Positions 8,423 to 17,610 of a stretch of DNA of 64,000 bases are shown one piece after another (position 1 is the stretch's first letter; every line of letters begins with the position of its first letter). The notes under the pieces were generated by a model. It did not search any database, was not told the origin of the DNA, and saw nothing but the letters and a program-made list of their open reading frames with translations. Made by a program: the position numbers and the translations under genes. The stretch is from Sphingobacterium humi (GTDB taxonomy: Bacteria > Bacteroidota > Bacteroidia > Sphingobacteriales > Sphingobacteriaceae): positions 186,001 through 250,000 of the forward strand of contig NZ_WSQA01000006.1 of the NCBI RefSeq assembly GCF_009768885.1, written 5' to 3'.

Positions 8423-11400
8423 ATGGGCAATAGGATCCGAATTCTTCTACTAATTCTTACTGTATCGTTTTTGGCAACCGCCATTACGATTAATAATATC
8501 GTCACGAAAGAGGATATGTTGGAGTTAGACACCAAGACGCTTTCTAACAATATCCATGACCATGAACAAATCGTCGATGAGATCTTTGCTGACTCCTCCT
8601 TAATGAAGGCTTTCAACAATGTGGAGATCTATTCCAGCCAAGTCCTCGATATCACCAAGAAGATTGCCGCTAAGAACAGGATTTTCTTCTTCATTTATAA
8701 GAATCACCAACCGATCTTCTGGAGCACCAACCTCTTTGTTCCCTTAACTGATGAGGGTTATCAATCGGATGTCAATTACATTAAAGAGGATAATCGGCAT
8801 TTAATCGTCAAGAAGAAGCAGCTCAACGATGACACTTCTATCTTGGTGATTATCCCGGTGAAAGCCGACTTCCCCTATACCAACCAGTATCTCGAGAATA
8901 TCTTCTCGACAACGCTTATGAAGTCGCAGAACTTGGCGATAGCGAACTATACCGATACAGAAAACATCAAGAACATCTATAGCCAGAACGGCACCTACCT
9001 CTTTTCGGTTAAATTAAGCGAAGGAAAACACGATAACATCTTTATCAATATACAGTTTATCTGCTGGATATTCGCTTCCTTCTTCTTCCTGCTTTTTGTG
9101 CATAATATCTGCTTTATGATGGCCAAGAGTGGTAAACCTTGGTTATCGATTGCCTTCTTTGCTTTTATCCTGATCCTGACGCGCTATGTGGATCTGCAGA
9201 CCAACTGGCTGGCCAACCAGTCGAGTCTGGGTTTGTTCAATCCGAAGTACTATGCCTTCAGCCCTATCCTACCGAATCTCTGGGCCTTTATGATGACGAC
9301 CTTCTTCGTCATCTGGCTGGTCTTTTACATTCGGTCGGTATTGAGCTACTTGCATATTCCGGCAGCCTTTAAGAAACCTAAGGTGGCTGGGATGCTATCC
9401 CTCTTGGCCATCCTGAGTATATACTTCATCAGTAACTTATTATTTTACCATCTCTCCACGCTGATCACCAACAGCTCGGAGGTCAGTCTGGATTTCACTC
9501 AGCTCCTCTCCTTTGATACCTACAGCTGGATTGACACGCTTATTTTCTGTGTCAACATGGTGGTGCTCTTGTATTTCATCGACACGATTGTGGGCTTCTT
9601 AAAGAGCTTACTTCCGAATACGACTTCCTTCCTGAACCTTCAACTGATAGCCTTGGTATCGGCTATTATATTGAATGCGCTATTGATTGGGGAGAATACC
9701 TTTTTCAATATCTTTCTGGCCGGTGTAATTATGCTCAGGGCATATAGCAATATGCGCCTTAGCCTGAATCTACCTACCTTTATCCTGACCTTGGTCTTCC
9801 TTGCGTTTATGGCCACATCGGTGTATATGCGGAGCATCCACGATAAAGAGGAGCGGGAAATGAAGATTACCCTCAACCAGTTGGAGGCAGAAGACGACCT
9901 TAATGCCCTCGCCTTATTTGTAGATATTGAGGATAAGATTGCCAAGGATCAACAGCTGAAGCAGCTTTTTGCCATCAGCTTGCCCAAGACGCAAACCAGC
10001 ATCATCAATCAGTACCTTAAAACGAATTACTTCAGTGGCTACTTATCGAAGTTTGAGTTCAGTGGCTATTACTATTATAACGATTTGCCATTGGATAATT
10101 ACCCCACCGATAAAATAGAAGAGTATCGGGAAAAGGTAATCAGCAAATCGACGAAGGTTCCCCAGACACAGAACTTCTACCGGGTAAGAAGCGACCTCGG
10201 TACGCACGAGTACTTCCTGCAGTTCGAAATACCTATTGGCGGCGCGGAGGACAACCTGGTGCAGGTTTTCTTAAACTTTAAAAACAAAGCCTTTGGCACA
10301 TCTTTACATTATCCGGTGATCTTAGCCGATAGCAAGTCTGAATTTATCAATAAACAGAAGCGAAAGGAATCTACCTTCGCCTTATATCGCGATGGCTATC
10401 TTGTCACCCAGAATGGCGCATTTACCTATCCGAACCGAGATGACAGCTTTGCTGGGGAAATCGGTGAGTATATCAGCATTGATAATCTGAATGGTTATTT
10501 CCACATGCTCTACCGTCCGGATAGCCATACCAGCCTCATCGTAAGCTCGCCGCAGCTGAACATCTGGCAATCCATCGCCATCTTCTCTTTTCTGTTTTTA
10601 AGCTTGTACATCTTCATGATGTTCTTCAACGTCATCCGTTATTTTATCAATACGGTGACACGTCGCTCTTTTAACTTTACGGGTATAAAGTATCATTTCA
10701 AGCTTTTAGTCAATAGAATCCAATACAGTACGCGTATCCAGACAATGATTATCGGGGTGGTAATCTTTGCCATCATTATCTCCGGCTTGATTACCTTCGT
10801 GAGTATAAGCTACCAGTTAGAGAAAACAAGTATCGAGCAAAGACAAGCCTATATCCTAGATGTGGTGAATAAAATAGAGAGTTTGATGCAGGAAGCACCG
10901 GACCTTAACGAGACGAAGATTGCAGAGATTGTGCAGAAACTCTCGGAGACCTCTGTTACGGACTTTAACCTCTACAATAAAAACGGAAAGCTGGTCTACA
11001 CCTCGCAGCCTCGTATCTATGACATGGGTTTAGTATCCACCTTCATCAACCCCTTTGCGTTCAATAACCTTAATATCCTGAAGAAAACGGATATTTTCCT
11101 GAAGGAAAAGCTGGTGAAGTTTGAATATAACTCCAGCTTTGCAGCCATTCGTAATAACGACTATAATACCTTGCTCTTTCTGAACATCCCCTACTTCACT
11201 TCCCAAGAAGAAGAAAATGCCAGCCAGAACCTCTTGCTGAATACCTTATTGAATATCTATACGATTATTATCCTAGCCTTTGGATTCTTTACCGTATTGG
11301 TGGCAAACTCGATCACCAAGCCATTGAATCTTATCGGTCGGAAATTATCTGAAACCATTTTCAGCAATAAGCCGAATGAGCCGCTCTATTGGGAGCGTGA

Positions 11401-12190
11401 TGACGAGATTGGCGCATTGATTAAGGAATATAACTACATGATCGTCAAACTGGAGGAGAATGCCAAGCAGCTGATGAATGCGGAGCGGGAATATGCCTGG
11501 CGGGAAATGGCCAAGCAGATTGCCCATGAAATCAAGAACCCATTGACCCCGATGAAGCTGGGCATCCAACAGCTTTCACGTAGTTACCGCGAGAATGACC
11601 CACGCTTTGAAGAACGCTTCTTTAAGTTCTCCAACTCTTTTATTGAGCAAATCAACAGCTTATCGAAGATTGCAACGGAGTTCTCCAATTTCGCGAAACT
11701 ACCGGATACCAACCTCGCCAAGATTAATATCATTGAGAAGATCAATAAGTCGGCGAACGTCTATCACAATACCCATAACACCTACATCAAGGTCATTAAC
11801 AACACCGACCAGGAGAAGATATATGTATTGGGCGATAAGGATCAACTCTTGCGCACCTTTAACAACCTGATCAAGAACTCGATTGAGGCCTCCATCGGGC
11901 GTAAAAAGCACTTGATCTCCATCTTGGTAGACTATGCCGACGATAGCCATGTCCGTATCTTATTAAAAGATAATGGAATGGGGATCCCTGCAAATGTTCT
12001 CCCTAAGATATTCCAGCCTAACTTCACCACCAAAAGCTCCGGTACGGGCCTAGGCTTAGCCTTTGTGAAGAAAACCGTGGAATCCTTAAAAGGAACGATC
12101 AGCTTTACCACCTTCGAGGGAATAGGCACCACATTTACCATTATCCTGCCTTTGTATAATGAAGAGCAGATTCAAGAAGAGATGTTGTAA
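8423..12190 (+). CDS. large multi-pass sensor histidine kinase, NtrY-like
   Basis: This inner-membrane histidine kinase of about 1255 residues has an unusually large input region. A first membrane helix (residues about 5-25) and an extracytoplasmic loop are followed by eight or so further helices (about 210-480). A second extracytoplasmic region (about 480-700), two more helices and a third loop then lead to a last helix and a HAMP-like segment starting at SITKPLNLIGRKL. The H-box is EMAKQIAHEIKNPLTP with His1035. The N-box is NNLIKNSIEAS, and the G-boxes are DNGMGIP and SSGTGLGLAF. A frame-open TTG at 8375 lies inside the sdh terminator, so ATG 8423 is preferred. No response regulator is adjacent. 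Confidence 0.9.
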   Translation: MGNRIRILLLILTVSFLATAITINNIVTKEDMLELDTKTLSNNIHDHEQIVDEIFADSSLMKAFNNVEIYSSQVLDITKKIAAKNRIFFFIYKNHQPIFWSTNLFVPLTDEGYQSDVNYIKEDNRHLIVKKKQLNDDTSILVIIPVKADFPYTNQYLENIFSTTLMKSQNLAIANYTDTENIKNIYSQNGTYLFSVKLSEGKHDNIFINIQFICWIFASFFFLLFVHNICFMMAKSGKPWLSIAFFAFILILTRYVDLQTNWLANQSSLGLFNPKYYAFSPILPNLWAFMMTTFFVIWLVFYIRSVLSYLHIPAAFKKPKVAGMLSLLAILSIYFISNLLFYHLSTLITNSSEVSLDFTQLLSFDTYSWIDTLIFCVNMVVLLYFIDTIVGFLKSLLPNTTSFLNLQLIALVSAIILNALLIGENTFFNIFLAGVIMLRAYSNMRLSLNLPTFILTLVFLAFMATSVYMRSIHDKEEREMKITLNQLEAEDDLNALALFVDIEDKIAKDQQLKQLFAISLPKTQTSIINQYLKTNYFSGYLSKFEFSGYYYYNDLPLDNYPTDKIEEYREKVISKSTKVPQTQNFYRVRSDLGTHEYFLQFEIPIGGAEDNLVQVFLNFKNKAFGTSLHYPVILADSKSEFINKQKRKESTFALYRDGYLVTQNGAFTYPNRDDSFAGEIGEYISIDNLNGYFHMLYRPDSHTSLIVSSPQLNIWQSIAIFSFLFLSLYIFMMFFNVIRYFINTVTRRSFNFTGIKYHFKLLVNRIQYSTRIQTMIIGVVIFAIIISGLITFVSISYQLEKTSIEQRQAYILDVVNKIESLMQEAPDLNETKIAEIVQKLSETSVTDFNLYNKNGKLVYTSQPRIYDMGLVSTFINPFAFNNLNILKKTDIFLKEKLVKFEYNSSFAAIRNNDYNTLLFLNIPYFTSQEEENASQNLLLNTLLNIYTIIILAFGFFTVLVANSITKPLNLIGRKLSETIFSNKPNEPLYWERDDEIGALIKEYNYMIVKLEENAKQLMNAEREYAWREMAKQIAHEIKNPLTPMKLGIQQLSRSYRENDPRFEERFFKFSNSFIEQINSLSKIATEFSNFAKLPDTNLAKINIIEKINKSANVYHNTHNTYIKVINNTDQEKIYVLGDKDQLLRTFNNLIKNSIEASIGRKKHLISILVDYADDSHVRILLKDNGMGIPANVLPKIFQPNFTTKSSGTGLGLAFVKKTVESLKGTISFTTFEGIGTTFTIILPLYNEEQIQEEML

Positions 12191-12305
12191 ATCTCTTACA
12201 AGAACGATAGCAATGCGCTGCTTACAGGACTTCATTAAGGATGAGGACACCCATATACTCTTAAAAGAATTCATAGCCTATAAAGCGCTAAAACTAGCCC
12301 ATAAA

Positions 12306-12336
12306 AAAAGACGTTGTTGCCAACGTCTTTTCTTTT
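12306..12336. terminator. bidirectional terminator hairpin
   Basis: An 11-bp perfect stem (12306-12316 with 12321-12331) has a TTGC loop and A/T tracts on both sides. It sits between the convergent kinase gene and the coiled-coil gene and can serve both. Confidence 0.85.
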
Positions 12337-12361
12337 ATAGCTTATCGCCTGTTTTCGGCGC

Positions 12362-13303
12362 TTATTTCAATACAATAGAGGATCTACCCATAATGGCATT
12401 ATCAGCGTATAACAACACGGTATAAGCGCCTTTTTGAAAGCGTTGACCATTATTGTCCCAAACCATTTGATATTCCTGCCCGTTATTCGTGAAGTTGATA
12501 TCTTGTTTAAAACTGTACTGCAATTTCTCACCATGTACATAAAAAATATCCTCAGAGTTTGCTTCTAGATTTCCTTTCGGATTGATGATACGCACAAATA
12601 CATTCTTCTTACCCATTTCTGCTAAAGGATTATCAGCGATGGTGAAGTTGATGTATAATTTATCAATACGTTTTGCTTTGGTTTCAATTTCCGTTGCCCC
12701 ATTCTTCTTCTCTTCAATAGCGGCAATATGGATATTGGACACTTTAATAGAAGAAGCTTTGGCAATCTTATCGCTCAACACTTTGCGTTCTTTCGCAATC
12801 ACTTCCGTTTTCTGGCGATTCTCTACAACTTCATCTTTTAAGTTGCTATTTGCTTCTGCCAGCAACTCATTCTTTATGCGAAGTTCCACCACCTCATCTT
12901 TCATTTTAGAAACCTGCGTCTTCAACTGGTAAACCTGTTGTTTCGCATTTTCCATTTGCTGATCGGTGATTTCACCATTTTCTAAGCTTGTACGTAATTC
13001 CTCGATCTGATGTCTGGCCTCCAATTCAGCGGCTTGGAACGTTTCATTAGCACCCATATTCTGGTTCTTAATGTTATCCAACTCCGCTTCAATGCGGTCA
13101 ATTTCCGATTGAAGACTCTCCTTCTGCAACGTAACAGTATAAAGTTTCTCGCCGGAAGACTTAAACTTCACGTAGAAATAGATGTTCGTAGCCAATAAGG
13201 CTGCAATGGCTATAATGAAAAAATAAATCTTCGAGCTATCGCGTTTCACCGCAACTAACTCTTGATCTTCGTTCATTCCTGTATTTTGTACATTCGTTTT
13301 CAT
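12362..13303 (-). CDS. membrane-anchored coiled-coil protein
   Basis: The protein has about 313 residues, counting from the ATG at 13303 (MKTNVQNTGMNEDQE). The frame is open 15 codons further upstream. One transmembrane helix near residues 28-45 (YFFIIAIAALLATNIYFYV) is followed by a long charged coiled coil (about 55-185). A C-terminal domain (about 190-313) of beta character follows, containing KRIDKLYINFTIADN and the terminal KGAYTVLLYADNAIMG. It resembles conserved 'hypothetical' proteins of Sphingobacteria. I infer an inner-membrane anchor with a periplasmic domain, and no function can be named. Confidence 0.75.
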   Translation of the reverse strand: MKTNVQNTGMNEDQELVAVKRDSSKIYFFIIAIAALLATNIYFYVKFKSSGEKLYTVTLQKESLQSEIDRIEAELDNIKNQNMGANETFQAAELEARHQIEELRTSLENGEITDQQMENAKQQVYQLKTQVSKMKDEVVELRIKNELLAEANSNLKDEVVENRQKTEVIAKERKVLSDKIAKASSIKVSNIHIAAIEEKKNGATEIETKAKRIDKLYINFTIADNPLAEMGKKNVFVRIINPKGNLEANSEDIFYVHGEKLQYSFKQDINFTNNGQEYQMVWDNNGQRFQKGAYTVLLYADNAIMGRSSIVLK

Positions 13304-13420
13304 GATTCTAGCGCATCCGTTCCTAGCTAATCCCTTCTCAACCTGCAATAAGGCAACGTATGCTTAATATTGTATTAACATTTATTAAAATGCTGACGCA
13401 AAAACTGTTCCAAGTAATTA

Positions 13421-14572
13421 TTACTCAAAGTAATTTAATATATCAAAGCCCCCTTTTTTCAGGTATTCTTCTTTTTGCATGAGTTTCAAATCAGACAATA
13501 CCATCTCATTAACGAGCATTTCAAGGGAGTATTTAGGGGTCCACCCTAACTTTTCGTTTGCTTTTCTAGGATCGCCAATTAACAGGTCAACTTCTGTAGG
13601 ACGATAATACTGCGGGTCAACTTTGACAACTGTTTGACCAAGTTTAATGTTTTCTGGGTTTAAACCCAATGCTTTTAAGCGTTCATCATCACGATCGATA
13701 ATCACACCTTTTTCGGCTTCGCCCTTGCCGGAGAACTCAATTTCTACGCCCAATTCAGCAAAGGCCATACGTACGAATTCACGCACCGTAGTTGTTACGC
13801 CTGTTGCAATCACAAAATCTTCGGCTTGCTCTTGCTGCAGAATCAACCACATGGCTTCCACATAATCTTTCGCATGCCCCCAATCGCGTTGCGCTGAAAG
13901 GTTTCCTAAGTATAATTTATCCTGAAGGCCTAAGGCAATCTTTGCTGCAGCACGAGTAATCTTCCGGGTCACGAAAGTTTCTCCACGTACAGGGCTCTCG
14001 TGATTAAATAAAATACCGTTGCAAGCATACATGCCGTAGGCTTCCCGATAATTTACGGTAATCCAATAAGCATACATTTTAGCAACAGCATAAGGGCTAC
14101 GCGGATAGAAAGGAGTCGTTTCACTTTGAGGCACTTGCTGCACCAAGCCATACAGCTCGGAAGTAGAAGCCTGATACACTTTACAATGATCGACCAAACC
14201 CAATAAGCGGACAGCTTCCAAGATACGCAAGGTACCCAAGCCATCGGCATTCGCTGTATATTCAGGCGTGTCGAAACTAACCTTCACATGCGATTGCGCA
14301 GCCAGGTTATAAATTTCATGGGGTTTTGTTTCCTGAATAATACGGATGAGGTTGGTAGAATCGGTCAAGTCGCCATAGTGCATCACGAAATTACGTCCTA
14401 ATTGATGTGGATCCTGGTATAAATGGTCTATACGATCGGTATTAAATAGGGAACTTCTCCTTTTAAGACCATGTACCATGTATCCTTTTTTCAATAGAAA
14501 CTCCGCTAAATAGGCCCCATCTTGGCCTGTTATTCCGGTAATTAACGCAACTTTAGAACTCTCTTGACTCAT
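13421..14572 (-). CDS. gmd: GDP-mannose 4,6-dehydratase
   Basis: This 383-residue short-chain-dehydrogenase-fold enzyme converts GDP-mannose to GDP-4-keto-6-deoxymannose, the precursor of GDP-fucose or GDP-rhamnose. [14 protein letters not shown] (about 13-26) binds NADP. The catalytic set is Thr137 and Glu139 (QASTSELYG) with Tyr161 and Lys165 (SPYAVAK). The signature [14 protein letters not shown] is present. The expected partner, GDP-fucose synthase, is not adjacent, so the end product cannot be read from context. A TATATTTG box lies 20 bp upstream. Confidence 0.96.
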   Translation of the reverse strand: MSQESSKVALITGITGQDGAYLAEFLLKKGYMVHGLKRRSSLFNTDRIDHLYQDPHQLGRNFVMHYGDLTDSTNLIRIIQETKPHEIYNLAAQSHVKVSFDTPEYTANADGLGTLRILEAVRLLGLVDHCKVYQASTSELYGLVQQVPQSETTPFYPRSPYAVAKMYAYWITVNYREAYGMYACNGILFNHESPVRGETFVTRKITRAAAKIALGLQDKLYLGNLSAQRDWGHAKDYVEAMWLILQQEQAEDFVIATGVTTTVREFVRMAFAELGVEIEFSGKGEAEKGVIIDRDDERLKALGLNPENIKLGQTVVKVDPQYYRPTEVDLLIGDPRKANEKLGWTPKYSLEMLVNEMVLSDLKLMQKEEYLKKGGFDILNYFE

Positions 14573-14591
14573 GCTCCTTGTAAAAACTAGG

Positions 14592-14599
14592 CAAATATA
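14592..14599 (-). promoter_or_regulatory. -7 box upstream of gmd
   Basis: On the minus strand TATATTTG followed by C matches TAnnTTTG. The predicted transcript has a leader of only about 10-15 nt. Confidence 0.45.
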
Positions 14600-14635
14600 T
14601 TTAAAATAAATGCAATCGGTTGATAATAATACAAG

Positions 14636-14660
14636 AAAGCCGCAGAAAAACTGCGGCTTT
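14636..14660 (-). terminator. hairpin after the lipocalin-like lipoprotein gene
   Basis: A perfect 10-bp G/C-rich stem (14636-14645 with 14651-14660) has a 5-nt loop. It is followed on the minus strand by a short T-rich stretch. It separates this gene from gmd. Confidence 0.7.
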
Positions 14661-14679
14661 CAACTTAAATACGTTAGAA

Positions 14680-15231
14680 TTAGTTGCTGCGTGTGAAATT
14701 AAACACCAAGTATCCTTGACCTTGGTTCAATGGAATTGGCATACGCATGGTTAAAGCATTCTCATCCGCGAAAGAAAGATCCAAGCGGTATCCGCTAGTT
14801 ACATTAGCCGCTTTATCACCGGCATAGATTTTCTTAAACTGGAAGGAAGGCTCGCCACCTGATTTACCTGGGTTAAAGATGGACCATACAATGGTACGCA
14901 CGGCACCATTGGCACATAAAGTACCATCGGCATTGAAGGTAATACTACCACGTTGGTTTCCACCTGGCAAATCCCAGATTGAACCAATGAAACAATCCAC
15001 AGGCGCTTCATCGAAAATATTCTTGATGGTATAGCTACTTGGAATGTTCTCCCTTTGTACAGAATTCAACACCCATTTTCCTTTAACGCCACTACGCCAT
15101 TGCGAAGCGGAAGGACCCTGCGATGTAGCAGCACCGCCATCATTCGATGTAGCTTTCTTCGGCGCACCACAACTCCCTAAAATTAACACCATGGTTAACA
15201 AGGACAAAAAGGATAAAATACGTTTATGCAT
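14680..15231 (-). CDS. lipocalin-like lipoprotein
   Basis: The protein has 183 residues from the ATG at 15231. A lipoprotein signal ends in the lipobox LGSC with Cys21, so the mature protein is membrane-anchored. The first part is low in complexity (to about residue 50). The rest, beginning WRSGVKGKWVLNSVQ, resembles the lipocalin-like beta-barrel domains common in Bacteroidota (GSITFNADGTLCANG, LVFNFTR at the end). The ligand is unknown. The frame is open upstream, but the signal sequence fixes this start. Confidence 0.75.
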   Translation of the reverse strand: MHKRILSFLSLLTMVLILGSCGAPKKATSNDGGAATSQGPSASQWRSGVKGKWVLNSVQRENIPSSYTIKNIFDEAPVDCFIGSIWDLPGGNQRGSITFNADGTLCANGAVRTIVWSIFNPGKSGGEPSFQFKKIYAGDKAANVTSGYRLDLSFADENALTMRMPIPLNQGQGYLVFNFTRSN

Positions 15232-15295
15232 ATTACAAAGATTAAAATAGTATATTAAATGTATATTAGTAAACTCAAAAACTAAGCTATTTTTG

Positions 15296-15619
15296 ATGAA
15301 CAACACATCCAAAAATCATACCATAAGCAAAATTGTTGCCAAGGCTATCTTACGAATTGTCATGATCATCCTGATCTTAGGAATCGCCTACTCCTTCAGC
15401 AAAGATGCTAATTTATTGAAGAACATTTCATTATATTTTCCACATAAATGGGCTATATTTGCACCCGTTTCACTGTTTATTATATTTATTGTCTTGATGG
15501 TGATTATGTTGCGCGAAAAATATAAGCGTTCAGACATCAATTGGCTGTTTTCTCTAGCCGGTGGTTTTCTCTTCGTGTATCTGATGATGCTTTTTGCCAG
15601 GATATATCCCCTACTCTAA
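15296..15619 (+). CDS. small membrane protein with three predicted helices
   Basis: The protein has 107 residues starting at ATG 15296. Hydrophobic segments are AILRIVMIILILGIAYSF, WAIFAPVSLFIIFIVLMVIM and WLFSLAGGFLFVYLMMLF. The family is not recognised. It lies 3-9 bp ahead of the UPF0104 gene on the same strand and is probably co-transcribed with it, which suggests an envelope role. It diverges from the lipoprotein gene. Confidence 0.7.
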   Translation: MNNTSKNHTISKIVAKAILRIVMIILILGIAYSFSKDANLLKNISLYFPHKWAIFAPVSLFIIFIVLMVIMLREKYKRSDINWLFSLAGGFLFVYLMMLFARIYPLL

Positions 15620-15628
15620 CGCTTGCGC

Positions 15629-16546
15629 ATGCAAAACTCGAACGTTTGGAACATCCTTAAAAACCTGTTGAAGGTGGTCATCACCTTGGGTGCCATTTAT
15701 TGGGTTTCCACGAAGATATCCTTTACCGAGCTCAAGGATGTGCTCAAAGGCAGCAATCCCCTTTATTTATTCTTGGCCTTTGCGGCCTATTGCTGCTCCA
15801 TATTAATGGCTTCATCCCGGCTAAACTCCTTTTTTAAGGCGATACAACTCAAGCTGACCGAACGCTACAACCTGCGGCTCTACCAGTTGGGCTTGCTATA
15901 CAACTTCTTCCTGCCGGGAGGCATAGGAGGCGATGGCTATAAGATATTCTTCTTAAAGAAAACCTTTCATATTTCCCGCCGTCAGGTATTAGGCGCCGTG
16001 TTTTTCGACCGCCTGAGTGGCCTTTGGGCTTTAACCATTGTCGCTGGCGCTTTGGTCATCTTTATGCCTAGGCTGGCCATTCCCAATTACATTACCATCT
16101 CGGTATTGTTCCTGGGCACCATTTCTTACCTCTACATTCTACGAACTTTCTTTAAGCAGTTTTTAAACAACTTTATCATCACGCATTTTAAGGCGCTGGC
16201 AGTGCAAGGCTTTCAAACCTTGTCGGCCATCTTTATTTTATATGCCTTGAATTTTGATGGTAAATTTGCCCCCTACTTGTTAATCTTTATGGTGTCCTCC
16301 TTGGTGGCCATTATCCCTTCCATTGGCGGGGGTGCCGGTCTACGTGAAGGCGCCATGGTCAGCTTAGCGACCTATTTGCAGCTCGACCCACATTTGGGGG
16401 TTATCATCAGTATCATCTTTTATATCATCTCGTTACTGGTTGCATCCAGTGGCATTTATTATATTTTCCGCCCACAGGGCTTGGGAGCCGATAAGCTTCC
16501 CACCGCCAAAGAAGTGGAAGAAGAAATTGACAAAGACGAAGAATAA
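15629..16546 (+). CDS. UPF0104/lysylphosphatidylglycerol-synthase-like flippase domain protein
   Basis: This integral membrane protein of about 305 residues has about eight hydrophobic segments and the family hallmarks LGLLYNFFLPGGIGGDGYK (about 88-106) and PSIGGGAGLREGAM (about 230-245). Members resemble the membrane half of MprF without the aminoacyl-transferase domain and are thought to act on lipids or lipid-linked precursors. A TTG at 15623 is an alternative start. Its stop overlaps the next ATG (TAATG at 16544-16548), so it is coupled to the SDR gene. A second family member lies at 26701-27675. Confidence 0.8.
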   Translation: MQNSNVWNILKNLLKVVITLGAIYWVSTKISFTELKDVLKGSNPLYLFLAFAAYCCSILMASSRLNSFFKAIQLKLTERYNLRLYQLGLLYNFFLPGGIGGDGYKIFFLKKTFHISRRQVLGAVFFDRLSGLWALTIVAGALVIFMPRLAIPNYITISVLFLGTISYLYILRTFFKQFLNNFIITHFKALAVQGFQTLSAIFILYALNFDGKFAPYLLIFMVSSLVAIIPSIGGGAGLREGAMVSLATYLQLDPHLGVIISIIFYIISLLVASSGIYYIFRPQGLGADKLPTAKEVEEEIDKDEE

Positions 16547-17256
16547 TGGCGAATATTATTATTACAGGTGCCAGCAGTGGCATAGGCTTTGAAGCCGTAT
16601 TAGATTTAACTGCAAACAAAGACAATAAGGTGATTGCCTTGGCGCGTTCTGCCGATAAACTACGGAAACTACACGAAATTGCAAGTTCCTTAAATCATGA
16701 TGGAGGAGCCCTCTACCCGGCACAATTTGATATTGTCTTCGGTGAATATGAAACCTCATTGGTACCCTTTATCCAATCCAAATTCAAAAAGGTAGACATC
16801 CTGATTAATAATGCCGGTGAATTAATTAATAAGCCCTTCATGGAAACCAGCAATGAGGATTTTGGTCAAATGCTGCAATCCAACCTGATCGGTCATATCA
16901 ATATGATTCGCCATGTCGTTCCTTTAATGTCGGTGGGCGGACATATCGTCAATGTAAGCAGTATGGGTGGTTTCCAAGGCTCGGCCAAGTTTGCTGGCCT
17001 ATCGGCCTATTCCAGCAGTAAAGCGGCCTTAGCTGTGCTTACGGAATGCCTGGCAGAGGAATTCTCGGGCAGAGGGATCAAAGTGAACTGCTTAGCCCTA
17101 GGCTCCTCGCAAACAGAAATGTTTGAAGCCGCATTCCCGGGATTAGAAGCTGGAACCTTAGCGTTCGAAATGGGAAGATACCTTGCAGAATTTGCCCAAA
17201 ATGGCAGTACATTCTATAATGGAAAAGTGTTACCAGTTTCCACCAGCACCCCTTAA
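16546..17256 (+). CDS. short-chain dehydrogenase/reductase (SDR)
   Basis: This 236-residue Rossmann-fold oxidoreductase is of the classical SDR type. TGASSGIGFEA (5-15) binds the cofactor, NNAG is near residue 88, the catalytic Ser is in VNVSSMGG, and the YSSSK motif (Tyr and Lys) is near 148-152. The substrate cannot be inferred. Its translation is coupled to the upstream UPF0104 gene, and a terminator ends the three-gene unit. Confidence 0.88.
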   Translation: MANIIITGASSGIGFEAVLDLTANKDNKVIALARSADKLRKLHEIASSLNHDGGALYPAQFDIVFGEYETSLVPFIQSKFKKVDILINNAGELINKPFMETSNEDFGQMLQSNLIGHINMIRHVVPLMSVGGHIVNVSSMGGFQGSAKFAGLSAYSSSKAALAVLTECLAEEFSGRGIKVNCLALGSSQTEMFEAAFPGLEAGTLAFEMGRYLAEFAQNGSTFYNGKVLPVSTSTP

Positions 17257-17278
17257 TCATAACTTACCTCTTATATAG

Positions 17279-17313
17279 CAGCCTTAGTGATACCCTAAGG
17301 CTGTTTCTTTTTC
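17279..17313 (+). terminator. intrinsic terminator after the SDR gene
   Basis: A 9-bp stem (17279-17287 with 17295-17303) closes a 7-nt loop, followed by TTTCTTTTTC. Confidence 0.85.
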
Positions 17314-17610
17314 GAAACCTTTCAGCACAACCCCCGCAACATCCTGAAAACAACCTAGTTAACACCACTTTCTAGTCGTAGGTTTTTTTCAGGGCATCGC
17401 TACGAGTAATTGATTTTTTTTATACATTTACTTAACAGACCATTAATTCAAGCATACTTTAATTTCCTTATAAGCTAATTATTAATACAAGATAAATTAC
17501 AAGTTCCTTGATGATTATTAATACGAACCCAATACAAGCATAGTTAACAATTAGGTGTAAAATCTGATGCACCTAAAATTTAATGACGACTAACTGATTT
17601 TCTTAATTTT
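17314..17610 (+). other. susC upstream region
   Basis: No gene was found in this A/T-rich stretch. Just ahead of susC, TTAGGTG (17551-17557) and CACCTAA (17570-17576) form a 7-bp inverted repeat around 12 nt, 34 bp before the ATG. It could be a leader hairpin or an operator. I did not find a clear TAnnTTTG promoter. Confidence 0.4.

Noticed and set aside
11595-11870. An overlapping arginine/serine/threonine-rich reading frame inside the kinase gene
   Set aside because: It lies wholly in another frame of a well-supported kinase domain, and its low-complexity composition is typical of a shadow frame.
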